From JAJRAN01 sp963827135 (GTDB taxonomy: Archaea; Thermoplasmatota; Thermoplasmata; Methanomassiliicoccales; UBA472), in contig CAWGZX010000005.1 in NCBI GenBank assembly GCA_963827135.1, forward strand, positions 248,001 to 312,000: a stretch of DNA of 64,000 bases, in the 5' to 3' direction. A program made the position numbers and the translations under genes. Under the pieces are notes generated by a model, which saw nothing but the letters and a program-made list of their open reading frames with translations, was not told the origin of the DNA and did no database searches. This document shows, piece by piece, positions 39,635 to 48,672 of the stretch (the stretch's first letter is position 1; each line of letters starts with the position of its first letter).

Positions 39635-40414
39635 ATGATCAAAGTCGTAGTTGGCGGAGCCTCTGGTAGACTTGGCTCCATGATATGTGATCTGGTAAGA
39701 CAGCAGAGCGACATGCAACTGGTGGCAGGTGTGGTCTCCGACGCGGGGGGCCACGTTGGTAAGGAGGTGGCACCAGGCTGCAGGCTCTTCCCCGCATCTG
39801 AGATCGATAAAGCCCTGGAGCGGGCCGATGTATACGTCGACGTCACCTCGCCCTCCGCGGCGGCGAAGAACCTGATGAAGGTGCCGCCCCTGGGAATCAA
39901 CTGCGTGGTCGGCACGACCAGCCTGCCCGAGGAGCTTCTAAAGTCCTTCGAGGCTAGCGTCCTGGAGAACAACATCTCAGCCATCGTGTCCCCGAACTTC
40001 TCAGTGGGCGTGAACGTCTTCTGGAAGATGTGCGGGGTACTGGCAGCGGTGCTGGAGAATTATGACATCGAGATAATCGAGACCCATCATGACAAGAAGA
40101 AGGACGCACCGTCGGGCACAGCCACCAAGGCGGCGCAGATCGTCTCCGAGGTCACCGGGATCGACTCCATCGTGTATGGCCGCCAGGGCCTGGTCGGAGC
40201 CCGAGGGCGCGAGATAGGCGTGCATGCGGTGCGCGCCGGGGACGTGGTGGGCGAGCATACCATCATCTTCGCTGGCAACAGGGAAAGGGTGGAGCTCACG
40301 CACCGGGCGCACTCGCGCGAGACCTTCGCCGAGGGCTGCCTGACCGCCATCCGCTGGGTCTCCGCCAGGCGGGATGGGAAGGTGCACAGCATGGCAGAGG
40401 TGCTGGGCCTTTGA
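39635..40414 (+). CDS. dapB: 4-hydroxy-tetrahydrodipicolinate reductase
   Basis: A 259-residue reductase. The nucleotide site is KVVVGGASGRLGSMICDLVR. NCVVGTTSLPEELLKSFEAS and SPNFSVGVNVFWKMCGVLAA follow, then EIIETHHDKKKDAPSGTATK, the DapB signature with catalytic His and Lys, and VGEHTIIFAGNRERVELTHR at the end. It uses NAD(P)H. A GGAGTG element 8 nt upstream serves as ribosome binding site. The stop overlaps the lysC TTG start as TTGA. Confidence 0.96.
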   Translation: MIKVVVGGASGRLGSMICDLVRQQSDMQLVAGVVSDAGGHVGKEVAPGCRLFPASEIDKALERADVYVDVTSPSAAAKNLMKVPPLGINCVVGTTSLPEELLKSFEASVLENNISAIVSPNFSVGVNVFWKMCGVLAAVLENYDIEIIETHHDKKKDAPSGTATKAAQIVSEVTGIDSIVYGRQGLVGARGREIGVHAVRAGDVVGEHTIIFAGNRERVELTHRAHSRETFAEGCLTAIRWVSARRDGKVHSMAEVLGL

Positions 40415-41766
40415 TCAAGGTCATGAAGTTCGGCGGTACCAGCGTAGGCAGCGAGCGTGCGCTGCGCAGCCTGCTCTCGGTGGTCCAGGGAGACCAGTCC
40501 CGGAAGGTGCTGGTGGTGTCGGCGATGTCCGGGGTCACCAATTCATTGATAGGTCTGATGAAGGAGGAGCAGGGCGCGAGCGACGCCTTCTTCGACGAGC
40601 TTCTCTGGAAGCACACCACAGCCGTCCGGCCGATGATGGCCGAGGACGCCCTTAAGGACCTGGAAGCCAAGCTCAAAGTAAGGATAGCTGGCCTGAGACA
40701 GGCGGTGGACCGCTACCATGAGCCATCGGCCCGGGTGATGCTCCACGATACCATCTCCTCATGGGGGGAGAGGCTCTCCTCGTTGATGCTGGCCTCGCTG
40801 CTCAAAGCCAACGGGGTGGACGCGCTGGCCATGACCTCGGAGGAAGCCGGAATAGTCGCCATCGGCACCCCGGGCAATGGGACCGCCGACCTGGAGGCCA
40901 CCACCCGCAACTTCAAGCGCAGCGTCAAGCCCCAGATAGACGCGGGGAAGACCGTGGTCATCACAGGATTCTACGGCGTCGACTCGGAGGGCAGGCCTCT
41001 GACTTTCGGCAGAGGTGGGTCGGACTATTCAGGTTCGGTGGTCGGGTACGCCCTCGACGCGAATGTAGTTGAGATCTGGACCGATGTGAATGGATTCATG
41101 ACCGCCGATCCAAGGGTGGTGCCATCGGCACGGACGATAAGGGAGATGGACTATGGGGAGGCAGCGGAGCTGGCCTTCTTCGGGGCCAAGGTCCTGCATC
41201 CCCGCTCCATCGAGCCGGCAAGGAAGAAGAAGATACTGGTCATAGTCAAGAACACCTTCGATCCTGGCGCGGAGGGCACTTGCATCCGCGACTCCAGATC
41301 GAGCGGGGGCAGCCTCCTGAAGAGCGTGGCGGTGAAGAGCGACCTGGCGGTGGTCAAGGTCTATTCCTCGGAGATAGTCTACAATCCGGGCTTGGTCATG
41401 CATCTCCTGGCCACGGTCTCGGAGAACGGGTCCGCGGCCTATGCCATCTCCACCTCCCTGTCCACGCTGGCGTTCGCGGTGCCTTCCTCATCGGCGAAGG
41501 GGATCTGCGAGCGCATCCGGCGCTCCGGAGAGGAGGTGGAGAAGGTGACGGTCAAGGACAACGTCTCCCTGGTCTGCGCGGTCGGCGATGACCTGATCAA
41601 CCGGACGGGGGCCTCGGCCATGGTGTTCCATGAGGCCGCAGAGGCCGAGGCGAACATAGAGATGATCTCCGAGGGGGCGTCCGACGTCGCCCTCAACTTC
41701 GTGGTGCCGAGCGATAAGGCCAACGAGGTGGTCCGGAGATTGCACAGCAAGTTCATAGGTGTTTAA
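40411..41766 (+). CDS. lysC: Aspartate kinase
   Basis: A 451-residue aspartokinase. VMKFGGTSVGSERALRSLLS is the kinase start. VVITGFYGVDSEGRPLTFGR and GGSDYSGSVVGYALDANVVE form the nucleotide site, with IWTDVNGFMTADPRVVPSAR. About 130 C-terminal residues form tandem ACT domains expected to sense an amino acid, probably lysine. The TTG at 40411 overlaps the dapB stop (TTGA); an ATG at 40423 is the alternative. It phosphorylates aspartate. The next enzyme, aspartate semialdehyde dehydrogenase, is missing from this operon. Confidence 0.95.
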   Translation: MIKVMKFGGTSVGSERALRSLLSVVQGDQSRKVLVVSAMSGVTNSLIGLMKEEQGASDAFFDELLWKHTTAVRPMMAEDALKDLEAKLKVRIAGLRQAVDRYHEPSARVMLHDTISSWGERLSSLMLASLLKANGVDALAMTSEEAGIVAIGTPGNGTADLEATTRNFKRSVKPQIDAGKTVVITGFYGVDSEGRPLTFGRGGSDYSGSVVGYALDANVVEIWTDVNGFMTADPRVVPSARTIREMDYGEAAELAFFGAKVLHPRSIEPARKKKILVIVKNTFDPGAEGTCIRDSRSSGGSLLKSVAVKSDLAVVKVYSSEIVYNPGLVMHLLATVSENGSAAYAISTSLSTLAFAVPSSSAKGICERIRRSGEEVEKVTVKDNVSLVCAVGDDLINRTGASAMVFHEAAEAEANIEMISEGASDVALNFVVPSDKANEVVRRLHSKFIGV

Positions 41767-41767
41767 C

Positions 41768-43027
41768 ATGCGGGATTTCGAAAACAGGAACGGACAGATG
41801 ATCATCGGTGAGTTGAGGGCGGTCGAGCTGGTCGAGAGGTTCGGTTCACCCTTGTATGTGACGGATGAGAGGGCGGTGAGGGAGAACTACCGCAACATCC
41901 GTGGCGCCTTCAAGCCCTACATGCCCGCCAGGGTGCACTACGCCTGCAAGGCCAATGCCGCGCTGGCCATCCTCAGGATCCTTCAGCAGGAGGGCAGCTA
42001 CATCGATGCTGTCAGCATCGGCGAGGTCGATACCTGCCTCCGGGCTGGCTTCTCCCCGGACAGGATCCTCTACACCGGGGTCAACGTCAGCACCAAGGAG
42101 CTGCAGCAACTGGTGGCGCGCAAGGTCATGATCAACGTCGACTCCCTCTCGGAGCTCGAGCGACTGGCCGAGATATCCACGGATGTGCGCATATCCTTCC
42201 GGGTGAACCCGCAGGTGGGCGCAGGGCATCACTCTCACGTGGTCACGGGGGCGAAGAGCACCAAGTTCGGAGTCCCCAAGGACCTTATCGTGCGCGCATA
42301 CGATCGCGCCTTGGAGCTGGGCTTCATTCCCTTCGGGCTCCATGCGCACATCGGGGCGGGCGTGCAGGACGTGACCCCGTTCGCTGAGGTGACAGAGGTC
42401 CTGGTGGGCATCATGAACGACATCGAGCAGCGCCTCGGTCTCAAGCTAGAGGTCCTGGACATCGGAGGAGGGGTGGGCATACCATACAAGCCGGAGGACA
42501 GGCCGATGGATCTGGATGCTTACGCCAGGGAGGTCGCCTCCCGCATCAAGGGGCGATGCAGCGCCAAGATGGTGGCCATCGAGCCAGGACGCTACATAAT
42601 CGCCGACACGACGGTGCTCCTGACAAGCGTGGTGGACGTCAAGGATACGGGCGACAAGCGCTTCTGCGGCGTGGATGCGGGGTTCAACACCCTGATACGG
42701 CCGGCGTTCTACGGCTCCTACCATCATGTGGCCGTTGCTAACAAGTTCCAGCGCCCAAACGAGTTCACCTACGATATAGTGGGCCCGATATGCGAGAGCG
42801 GCGACTTCATCGCCAAGGACCGGCAGCTGCCCAAGGTGGAGGAGGGCGATGTAATCGCAGTCTATGACGCGGGCGCATACGGCTTCGCCATGGCCTCGCA
42901 GTACAACATGAGGGGGAAGCCTCGCGAGGTCCTGGTGAAGGACGACGTCGCTTCGCTGATCCGCGAGGCGGAGAGCACTGACGACCTGCTGCGGCTGGAG
43001 CGCATACCCTCGAGGCTGATGATTTGA
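41768..43027 (+). CDS. lysA: Diaminopimelate decarboxylase
   Basis: A 419-residue PLP enzyme of the alanine racemase-fold group. FGSPLYVTDERAVRENYRNI and HYACKANAALAILRILQQEG contain the PLP lysine. HSHVVTGAKSTKFGVPKDLI, ILDIGGG-type text (LDIGGGVGIPYKPED), EPGRYIIADTTVLLTSV, and GPICESGDFIAKDRQLP with the catalytic cysteine complete the family pattern. It makes lysine from meso-diaminopimelate. The ATG at 41768 begins 1 nt after the lysC stop; a GTG at 41759 is possible. The stop overlaps dapF as TTGA. Confidence 0.96.
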   Translation: MRDFENRNGQMIIGELRAVELVERFGSPLYVTDERAVRENYRNIRGAFKPYMPARVHYACKANAALAILRILQQEGSYIDAVSIGEVDTCLRAGFSPDRILYTGVNVSTKELQQLVARKVMINVDSLSELERLAEISTDVRISFRVNPQVGAGHHSHVVTGAKSTKFGVPKDLIVRAYDRALELGFIPFGLHAHIGAGVQDVTPFAEVTEVLVGIMNDIEQRLGLKLEVLDIGGGVGIPYKPEDRPMDLDAYAREVASRIKGRCSAKMVAIEPGRYIIADTTVLLTSVVDVKDTGDKRFCGVDAGFNTLIRPAFYGSYHHVAVANKFQRPNEFTYDIVGPICESGDFIAKDRQLPKVEEGDVIAVYDAGAYGFAMASQYNMRGKPREVLVKDDVASLIREAESTDDLLRLERIPSRLMI

Positions 43028-43854
43028 GATTCTTCAAATACGAGGGACTGGGCAACGACTTCATCGTCCTCGAGGACCTGGATGGGAAGGCTCCCAAGGA
43101 CCCTTCCTTCGCGGTCAGGTGGTGCGACCGCCGCTTCGGCATCGGAGCCGACGGCATCCTCTACATCATGAGGGGCGAGGGAGCGGACGCCTACATGAAG
43201 ATCCTCAACTCCGACGGCAGCGAGGCGGAGATGTGCGGCAACGGCATCCGTTGTGTGGCTAAGCATCTCTACGACCAAGGGCTAGTGAAGGGAACGAAGA
43301 TGGTAATCGACACCCTTGCGGGCAGGAAGCGGATCGAATGCACGCTGAGGCAGGGGAGGGTGGCCGAGGTCTCGGTGGGCATGGGCGCTCCCGTGCTCGA
43401 TTGCGAGCGCGTCCCCATGCGCTGCGACGGCCGATTCGTGGAGAGCGAGCTCGATGCCTCCGGTATGAAGGTCAAGGGCACGGCGGTGAGCATGGGCAAC
43501 CCGCACTTCGTCACCTTCCAGCAGCTCTCTCCCGAGGAGGTGGAGATGCTCGGCCCGGCGCTGGAGCGCCATCCTCTGTTCCCCAAGAAGACCAACGTCG
43601 AGTTCGCCTCCATGCACGGCGAGAGGATCGATGTCAGGGTCTACGAGCGCGGCGCCGCCTGGACGATGGCCTGCGGCACGGGTGCCTGCGCCACGGTGGT
43701 GGCGGGCGTCCTCAGCTCCAGGGTCAAGGCCGGCAAGGACGTGGAGGTGCGCCTGCCAGGCGGGAGCCTGTGGATTAAAGTAGATGAAGCATTATCCGAG
43801 GTTACCATGCGCGGCCCAGCCACGCTGGTGTACCAAGGCAGCTTCCAGGAGTGA
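43024..43854 (+). CDS. dapF: Diaminopimelate epimerase
   Basis: A 276-residue epimerase starting at TTG. The N-terminus reads FFKYEGLGNDFIVLEDLDGK. The two catalytic cysteines are in SEAEMCGNGIRCVAKHLYDQ and in TMACGTGACATVVAGVLSS. VSMGNPHFVTFQQLSPEEVE and the late MRGPATLVYQGSF are also typical. It converts LL- to meso-diaminopimelate. It is coupled to lysA (TTGA) and to dapL (ATG inside the stop). Confidence 0.96.
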   Translation: MRFFKYEGLGNDFIVLEDLDGKAPKDPSFAVRWCDRRFGIGADGILYIMRGEGADAYMKILNSDGSEAEMCGNGIRCVAKHLYDQGLVKGTKMVIDTLAGRKRIECTLRQGRVAEVSVGMGAPVLDCERVPMRCDGRFVESELDASGMKVKGTAVSMGNPHFVTFQQLSPEEVEMLGPALERHPLFPKKTNVEFASMHGERIDVRVYERGAAWTMACGTGACATVVAGVLSSRVKAGKDVEVRLPGGSLWIKVDEALSEVTMRGPATLVYQGSFQE

Positions 43855-45029
43855 TGACGATGGTATTCGAGTACGCCAACCGTGTCAAGAAGATCCCCCC
43901 ATACCTGTTCGCGGAGATCGAGGAGAAGGTGCGCGTCAAGAAGGCGCAGGGAGTCGACATCATAGACTTCGGCATCGGCGACCCGGACATACCCACTCCC
44001 GCGCCCATAGTCGAGGAGCTCCGCCGCCAGGTGCTGGACCCCGAGAACCACAACTACCCTTCCTCGGCCGGAGAGCCTGAGATCAGAAAGGCCATCGCCG
44101 ACTTCTACGGGAAGCGCTTCGGCGTCGACCTCGACCCCCAGGGAGAGGTATGCGTCCTCCTAGGCAGCAAGGAAGGCCTGGCCAACATCGCCCGTGCCTT
44201 CGTCAACCCGGGAGAGAAGGTGCTGTGCCCCGACCCGGCGTATCCGGTGTATGCGCAAGGCGCGACCACGCTCTGCGACGCTATGCCGATCCGCATCCCT
44301 CTGCTCCCGGACCACAACTTCCAGATCGAGGACTCCTCGGGCGTGCTGGACCGGACGGCGAAGATGCTCTACATCAACTATCCCAATAACCCGACAGGTG
44401 CTTGCGTCAGCAAGGAGTACCTCATCGGCCTCTACCTCTGGTGCGTCGAGACGAACACCATCATGGTCTACGACAACGCCTACTCAGAGCTGACCTTCGA
44501 CGATTACGTGGCGCCAAGCATGCTGGAGGTAGGCAAGGAGGGCGCCATCGAGTTCGGCTCGCTCTCCAAGACGTTCAACATGACCGGCTACCGGCTCGGG
44601 TACGCGGTCGGGGACGCCAACCTCATCTCCGGCCTCAAGAGGGTCAAGTCCCAGATCGACTCGGGAGCGCCGAAGTTCGTGCAGAAGGCCGCCGCCTTCG
44701 CCCTGGACCATTATAAGGGCAGGGACAAGCCGAAGATGGTCCGCGACAACATCAAGATTTTCGAGGACAGGCGCAACATCATGGTCAAGGGGCTGAGGGA
44801 GCTGGGATTCGACGTCTCCCTCCCGAAAGGCACCTTCTACCTCTGGTTCCGCGTGAACGGCAGCAGCATGAAGTTCGCCGACCGGATGCTGAACGAGGCC
44901 GGCGTGGTGATCACCCCCGGAATAGGGTTCGGCCAGAACGGCGAGGGATTCGTGCGCATGGCCTTGACGCAGGACTCGAGACGCATCACCGAGGCGCTGG
45001 AACGAATGGCCAAGGTGCTAAGGAAGTGA
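43854..45029 (+). CDS. dapL: LL-diaminopimelate aminotransferase
   Basis: A 391-residue class I/II aminotransferase. DFGIGDPDIPTPAPIVEELR, NYPSSAGEPEIRKAIADFYG, DPAYPVYAQGA, and YINYPNNPTGACVSKEYLIG lead to SLSKTFNMTGYRLGYAVGD, with the PLP lysine. GTFYLWFRVNGSSMKFADRM follows. The similarity and operon context fit DapL, which makes LL-diaminopimelate from tetrahydrodipicolinate in one step. This removes the need for the acyl-blocked intermediates, and no dapD/dapC/dapE genes are seen. GTG 43851 and ATG 43860 are alternative starts. Last gene of the lysine operon. Confidence 0.92.
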   Translation: MTMVFEYANRVKKIPPYLFAEIEEKVRVKKAQGVDIIDFGIGDPDIPTPAPIVEELRRQVLDPENHNYPSSAGEPEIRKAIADFYGKRFGVDLDPQGEVCVLLGSKEGLANIARAFVNPGEKVLCPDPAYPVYAQGATTLCDAMPIRIPLLPDHNFQIEDSSGVLDRTAKMLYINYPNNPTGACVSKEYLIGLYLWCVETNTIMVYDNAYSELTFDDYVAPSMLEVGKEGAIEFGSLSKTFNMTGYRLGYAVGDANLISGLKRVKSQIDSGAPKFVQKAAAFALDHYKGRDKPKMVRDNIKIFEDRRNIMVKGLRELGFDVSLPKGTFYLWFRVNGSSMKFADRMLNEAGVVITPGIGFGQNGEGFVRMALTQDSRRITEALERMAKVLRK

Positions 45030-45055
45030 TTCGGGCTATTGGCTGCCTGATCCCC

Positions 45056-46294
45056 CTATTGCTTCGGCGGGCACTTACGGTTCTTGGCCGCCTTGAGCGC
45101 CTCGACCACAGGCAGAGGCTTGCCCAGCAGGTAGGTCTCGAGGGCGCCCCCTCCGGTGCTCACGTAGGAGAACTTGTGGAAGAGCCCGAACTTCTCTGCT
45201 GCGAATGCGGTGTGCCCCCCTCCGATGACCGTGAAGGCCTTGGAATGCGTGGCCGCGAGCATGAGGTCCTTAGTGCCTAGGGTGAAAGGCTCCTTCTCTA
45301 TCATGCCTGCTGGCCCGCTCATGAACACCGTCCCTGCTCCCGCGATGATGTGGGAGAATTTCTCGATGCTCGCCCTCCCGATGTCAAGTACAGGATGTTC
45401 CTGGGGCAGATCGCCCACCAGGATGTCGCGCCTCCGGCAATCGACCTCGATCGCAACATCGTAGGGCAGTATGATCTTCGCCCCTTTCTCCTGCAGCAGC
45501 TTCTTGGCCGACTCCAGGTCCTCAGGGGTCATCTCCTTGATCAGGAATTCCTCGCTGGGCGCCCCCAGCTTCACTCCTCTGGCCTTGAGGAAGGCGTTTC
45601 CGGTCACTCCGACGAGAATGACCCAATCAGCGATCTTATTGCCGATAAGCCGGTCCACCACCTTGACCGATTCGCCGAACTTGGCCCCTCCCAGAATGAA
45701 GACGCTTGGCCTTGCAGGATTGCTGAATACCTGACTCAAGGCCTTCAGCTCCTTTTCCAACAGACGGCCGGCGGCCGAGGGCAGAACAGCCTGGAAGCCG
45801 ACCAACGAGCATTGAGAGCGATGCGAGGCGCCGAAGGCGTCGTTGACATAGACATCGAACAGGGGGGCCAGGGTCGTGACCAGCTCCATCTTGGAGTGTT
45901 CTTCCATGGTCTTCTTGTCCTGCTCATAGGCAAGCTCGCGCACGTTCTTCAGGACGATCGCTTCGCCAGGGGAGATGGAACGGATGGCATCCAGTGCCTC
46001 CTTCCCAAGCAGGTCGTCGATATACTTGACTTCCTTCCCCAGTAGCCTGGAGAGCACCTTGGCGTGTCGGTCCAAGGGAATAAAGTCCCAGTCACCGGGG
46101 CGACCTTGGTGCGCCAGGATGGCGACCTTCGCCCCTTTGTGCAGCAGCTCCTTCAAGGTCTGCATGATCTGTTGAATGCGATTGTCGTCCTCGATCTCCA
46201 GCGTTTCCTTGCGCAAAGGGCAGTTGATGTCGACTCGTAGAAGAACGCTTCTCCCTCTGAATTCGAAGTCGTCCATAGTATTGAACTCGAGCAT
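45056..46294 (-). CDS. pgk: Phosphoglycerate kinase
   Basis: A 412-residue kinase. RSVLLRVDINCPLRKETLEI is the start pattern. AILAHQGRPGDWDFIPLDRH, VLKNVRELAYEQ, YVNDAFGASHRSQCSLVGF, FILGGAKFGESVKVVDRLI and AFTVIGGGHTAFAAEKFGLF are conserved PGK elements; the end carries FSYVSTGGGALETYLLGKPL. Wording such as HQGRPG rather than HLGRP fits the archaeal form. An alternative ATG is at 46276. It lies downstream of gap on the same strand, 108 nt away. Confidence 0.96.
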   Translation of the reverse strand: MLEFNTMDDFEFRGRSVLLRVDINCPLRKETLEIEDDNRIQQIMQTLKELLHKGAKVAILAHQGRPGDWDFIPLDRHAKVLSRLLGKEVKYIDDLLGKEALDAIRSISPGEAIVLKNVRELAYEQDKKTMEEHSKMELVTTLAPLFDVYVNDAFGASHRSQCSLVGFQAVLPSAAGRLLEKELKALSQVFSNPARPSVFILGGAKFGESVKVVDRLIGNKIADWVILVGVTGNAFLKARGVKLGAPSEEFLIKEMTPEDLESAKKLLQEKGAKIILPYDVAIEVDCRRRDILVGDLPQEHPVLDIGRASIEKFSHIIAGAGTVFMSGPAGMIEKEPFTLGTKDLMLAATHSKAFTVIGGGHTAFAAEKFGLFHKFSYVSTGGGALETYLLGKPLPVVEALKAAKNRKCPPKQ

Positions 46295-46402
46295 GAGGCT
46301 TCCTCCCTCCCTTTCCCTATGTATGTCATTCTCCCTGGTTAATTTAGCTTTTCTTCCATTCGCTGGATGGGGGTCGATGGTGAATTAGACCCATAAGGTT
46401 GC

Positions 46403-47422
46403 TCACTTACCAATGCCCATGGCCTTATCGGTCTTGCGGATGGAGCGCATAGGGTCGTTCTCCAATTTCATCATGGAGCGGATGCAATCCACGATTTCGG
46501 GGACGATGTCGCTCTCTTGGTGGATGGCCTGGTAGTAGTAGAGGGTGTGCCCCTCCATCTTCACACCGTCCTGCCAGACGATTATCTCCATGAAGTCCCC
46601 TCTTGGTCGCCCTAGGTCTCTGGCCAGCTCCATGACCTGTGCCGAGGACTTAATGCCATGCTTGCCGCTGACGAACCTGATCCTCGGGACGTTGTCCCAG
46701 ACGCTGAGGACCTCGTTCTCGGTCGCCTTCTTCTTCAGCTCGCAAGTCACGCAATGAACGTGCATCATGGTCGTGGGTGTTACCACAGCCATAGTCCTGA
46801 TGTTCAGCCAAGGCATGATGGTCTGGACGTCGGGACCATGATGGGTAGGAAGCTTTAGAGAGGGTTCGATGGCGTTGAGGGCGAAACCCTTCTTGTCACC
46901 TGGGTCAGCTCCCCGGCGAACGAGCGCAGCGAAGCACTTCTCGATGCCGAAGACGCGATCGATCGGGTAGAGGGTCCTCACCAGTCCGGTGGTGTTGCAG
47001 CTCACCACGCGGACGAACTGCGCTCCCCAGGCCTCGTGGTAGTTGGCCATGGCGTTGAAGCTTATCCCGGCTACGCCATGGTCTTCCCCTCCCTGGAAAA
47101 CCGCCTTCACTCCCACCTTCTCATACATGGTCTTGTACACCTTGCCTATTCCACCAGGCGTGGCATCGACCATGATGTCACATTTAGGGAGCAGGTCCTC
47201 GAGAGTGCCAGCTACCTTGATGTCCTCCTTCTCGAACTCCGCCACAGCCTCCTTGGATGCGGCATAGAGGGGCAGGCCTTCCTTCAACGCCAACCGGGCT
47301 TCGTAGGAAGGCTTGGTCTTGGTGACCCCTACGACCTCCATGTCATCCATGTGCTGGATGGCGAACGCAGCCCTCTTGCCGATGGTGCCATAGCCGTTGA
47401 TGCCTACCTTGACCTTGGCCAT
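46403..47422 (-). CDS. gap: Archaeal (type II) glyceraldehyde-3-phosphate dehydrogenase
   Basis: A 339-residue enzyme of the archaeal class. KVGINGYGTIGKRAAFAIQH is the dinucleotide fold start, CDIMVDATPGGIGKVYKTMY follows, and the catalytic Cys is in VRVVSCNTTGLVRTLYPID. The late GDFMEIIVWQDGVKMEGHTL is also typical. It interconverts glyceraldehyde 3-phosphate and 1,3-bisphosphoglycerate, the substrate of the following pgk. A GGGAGTAGGATTAG sequence before the ATG supplies a ribosome binding site. It is the last clean gene before the indel-rich region. Confidence 0.96.
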   Translation of the reverse strand: MAKVKVGINGYGTIGKRAAFAIQHMDDMEVVGVTKTKPSYEARLALKEGLPLYAASKEAVAEFEKEDIKVAGTLEDLLPKCDIMVDATPGGIGKVYKTMYEKVGVKAVFQGGEDHGVAGISFNAMANYHEAWGAQFVRVVSCNTTGLVRTLYPIDRVFGIEKCFAALVRRGADPGDKKGFALNAIEPSLKLPTHHGPDVQTIMPWLNIRTMAVVTPTTMMHVHCVTCELKKKATENEVLSVWDNVPRIRFVSGKHGIKSSAQVMELARDLGRPRGDFMEIIVWQDGVKMEGHTLYYYQAIHQESDIVPEIVDCIRSMMKLENDPMRSIRKTDKAMGIGK

Positions 47423-47561
47423 CTAATCCTACTCCCATTTAGGACAATAATGTGAATGAATATCTCCCTTGTGGTTATTCCTTTGGAATGCGAATTGCTA
47501 CTCTTTGCGTGGTAGAATTGGTTGAAGAAATAAATGGAAGATAAAAGGAGTTTTAGTGGCC

Positions 47562-47820
47562 TTATTTCTCGCCAACCGTCTTCTTGGCTTTTCCTAATGC
47601 TCGCGCAATAATGACGCCCATGATCACTGCGATTATGGTGACGAGAATTGCATAAACATACAATCCAGTCTAGACCGTCGCCGGTATCCATGTATTTTGC
47701 GATTGTCGCCACAATGGCTCCGTTCCAGGCTAAGGCGGCGACGAAACCAAATGCGGCGGTCATTAGTGCGGCAATTGTCTCAAGCACTTGAATCTTCATA
47801 GATTTTCCCGTGTCTGCCAT
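47562..47820 (-). pseudogene. DUF5654-like small membrane protein, frameshifted
   Basis: Starts MADTGKSMKIQVLETIAALM, followed by AFGFVAALAWNGAIVATIAK, the first helix of the small archaeal DUF5654 membrane family as I recall it. After MDTGDGLD near 47670 the frame changes. The second helix continues in another frame as YVYAILVTIIAVIMGVIIAR, ending GKAKKTVGEK and a TAA at 47562-47564. A single small indel would restore a protein of about 85 residues with two helices. It is either a sequencing error or a young pseudogene; similar defects in the next three genes favour the former. Confidence 0.75.
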
Positions 47821-47905
47821 TGTTCCCCTCCTTATTCGATATTCGATTGAAGATAAAACTGATTGATAATATAAAATTATATGTTTGTTTCGTACGATGG
47901 TTCGC

Positions 47906-48531
47906 CTATTCAGATAAGAAAAGATCATTTAAGAAAAATGGCTGCCTTATCACAGTCTTCAACTTCTCAGGGGCGACGCGCCTTGGATCGCTCATGTAAA
48001 TCTCATGATGCCTCCCCTCTGGCGTTCCTCCCTTATTACTATAAAGGTCTTGACCTTGCAATATTCTCGGCCTCCGCGCTCCAAGGGCCAACGTGTGTAA
48101 TCTGGGCGCTCCTTCCCTCCTTAGATGTCCTCCAGGATGGCCTTGCCTAAATGATTGTTCTCCTTCTTGCTTCATCGCGTCCTTCCTAGCATTCTCGAAA
48201 GTCTCTCTGTCGATGAAGGAAGGCTGAAGCATCATGGCTTTCCATCTCCAATCTCCCTTGCCTTGGACGAGTTCTGCCTTGTCGCTGTTCCACCATAGCC
48301 CTTCCAGGGGCCCGACCTTATAGTCCTTCGGCGGTCCAGGTTCTTGATGAGAATTTCAGCGTGTAAGATAAGGATAGAGTGCTTCGACTGCGCTCTGGAA
48401 CTCCAGGCTGCTATTGGGGTCCCCTCGCCTTCGATGGCCAGGAACCTCAACTCCGGAACCATTACCTCGACTACCTTGCTAGTTGGTGGGAAATACATCT
48501 CCTTGAGATCCTTCCTCCAGTCTGATGGCAT
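47906..48531 (-). pseudogene. GyrI-like small-molecule-binding domain protein, multiple frameshifts
   Basis: Fragments in different frames add up to a GyrI/BmrR-type effector-binding protein. The beginning is MPSDWRKDLKEMYFPPTSKV and VEVMVPELRFLAIEGEG. In the next frame comes GDPNSSLEFQSAVEALYPYL, then LIKNLD, DYKVGPLEGLWWNSDKAELV, KGDWRWKAMMLQPSFIDRET. The end is TPEGRHHEIYMSDPRRVAPE followed by KLKTVIRQP. At least four one-base shifts are needed, some beside short base runs (for example GGGG near 48417). An intact family member would be about 205 residues. The pattern looks like sequence error rather than decay because the protein wording is undegraded. Confidence 0.75.
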
Positions 48532-48672
48532 ACTGCATCACCATTACGATTTCGATATCGGGCTTATTATCGTTTCCACAGTACGCCTGAAACACTTCGA
48601 GCCTTCCTCGCCATGATATAAATAGCTCACGGCCGTTCCTCAGACAATGAGCGAGCTCTGAGCGCTGGCCAG

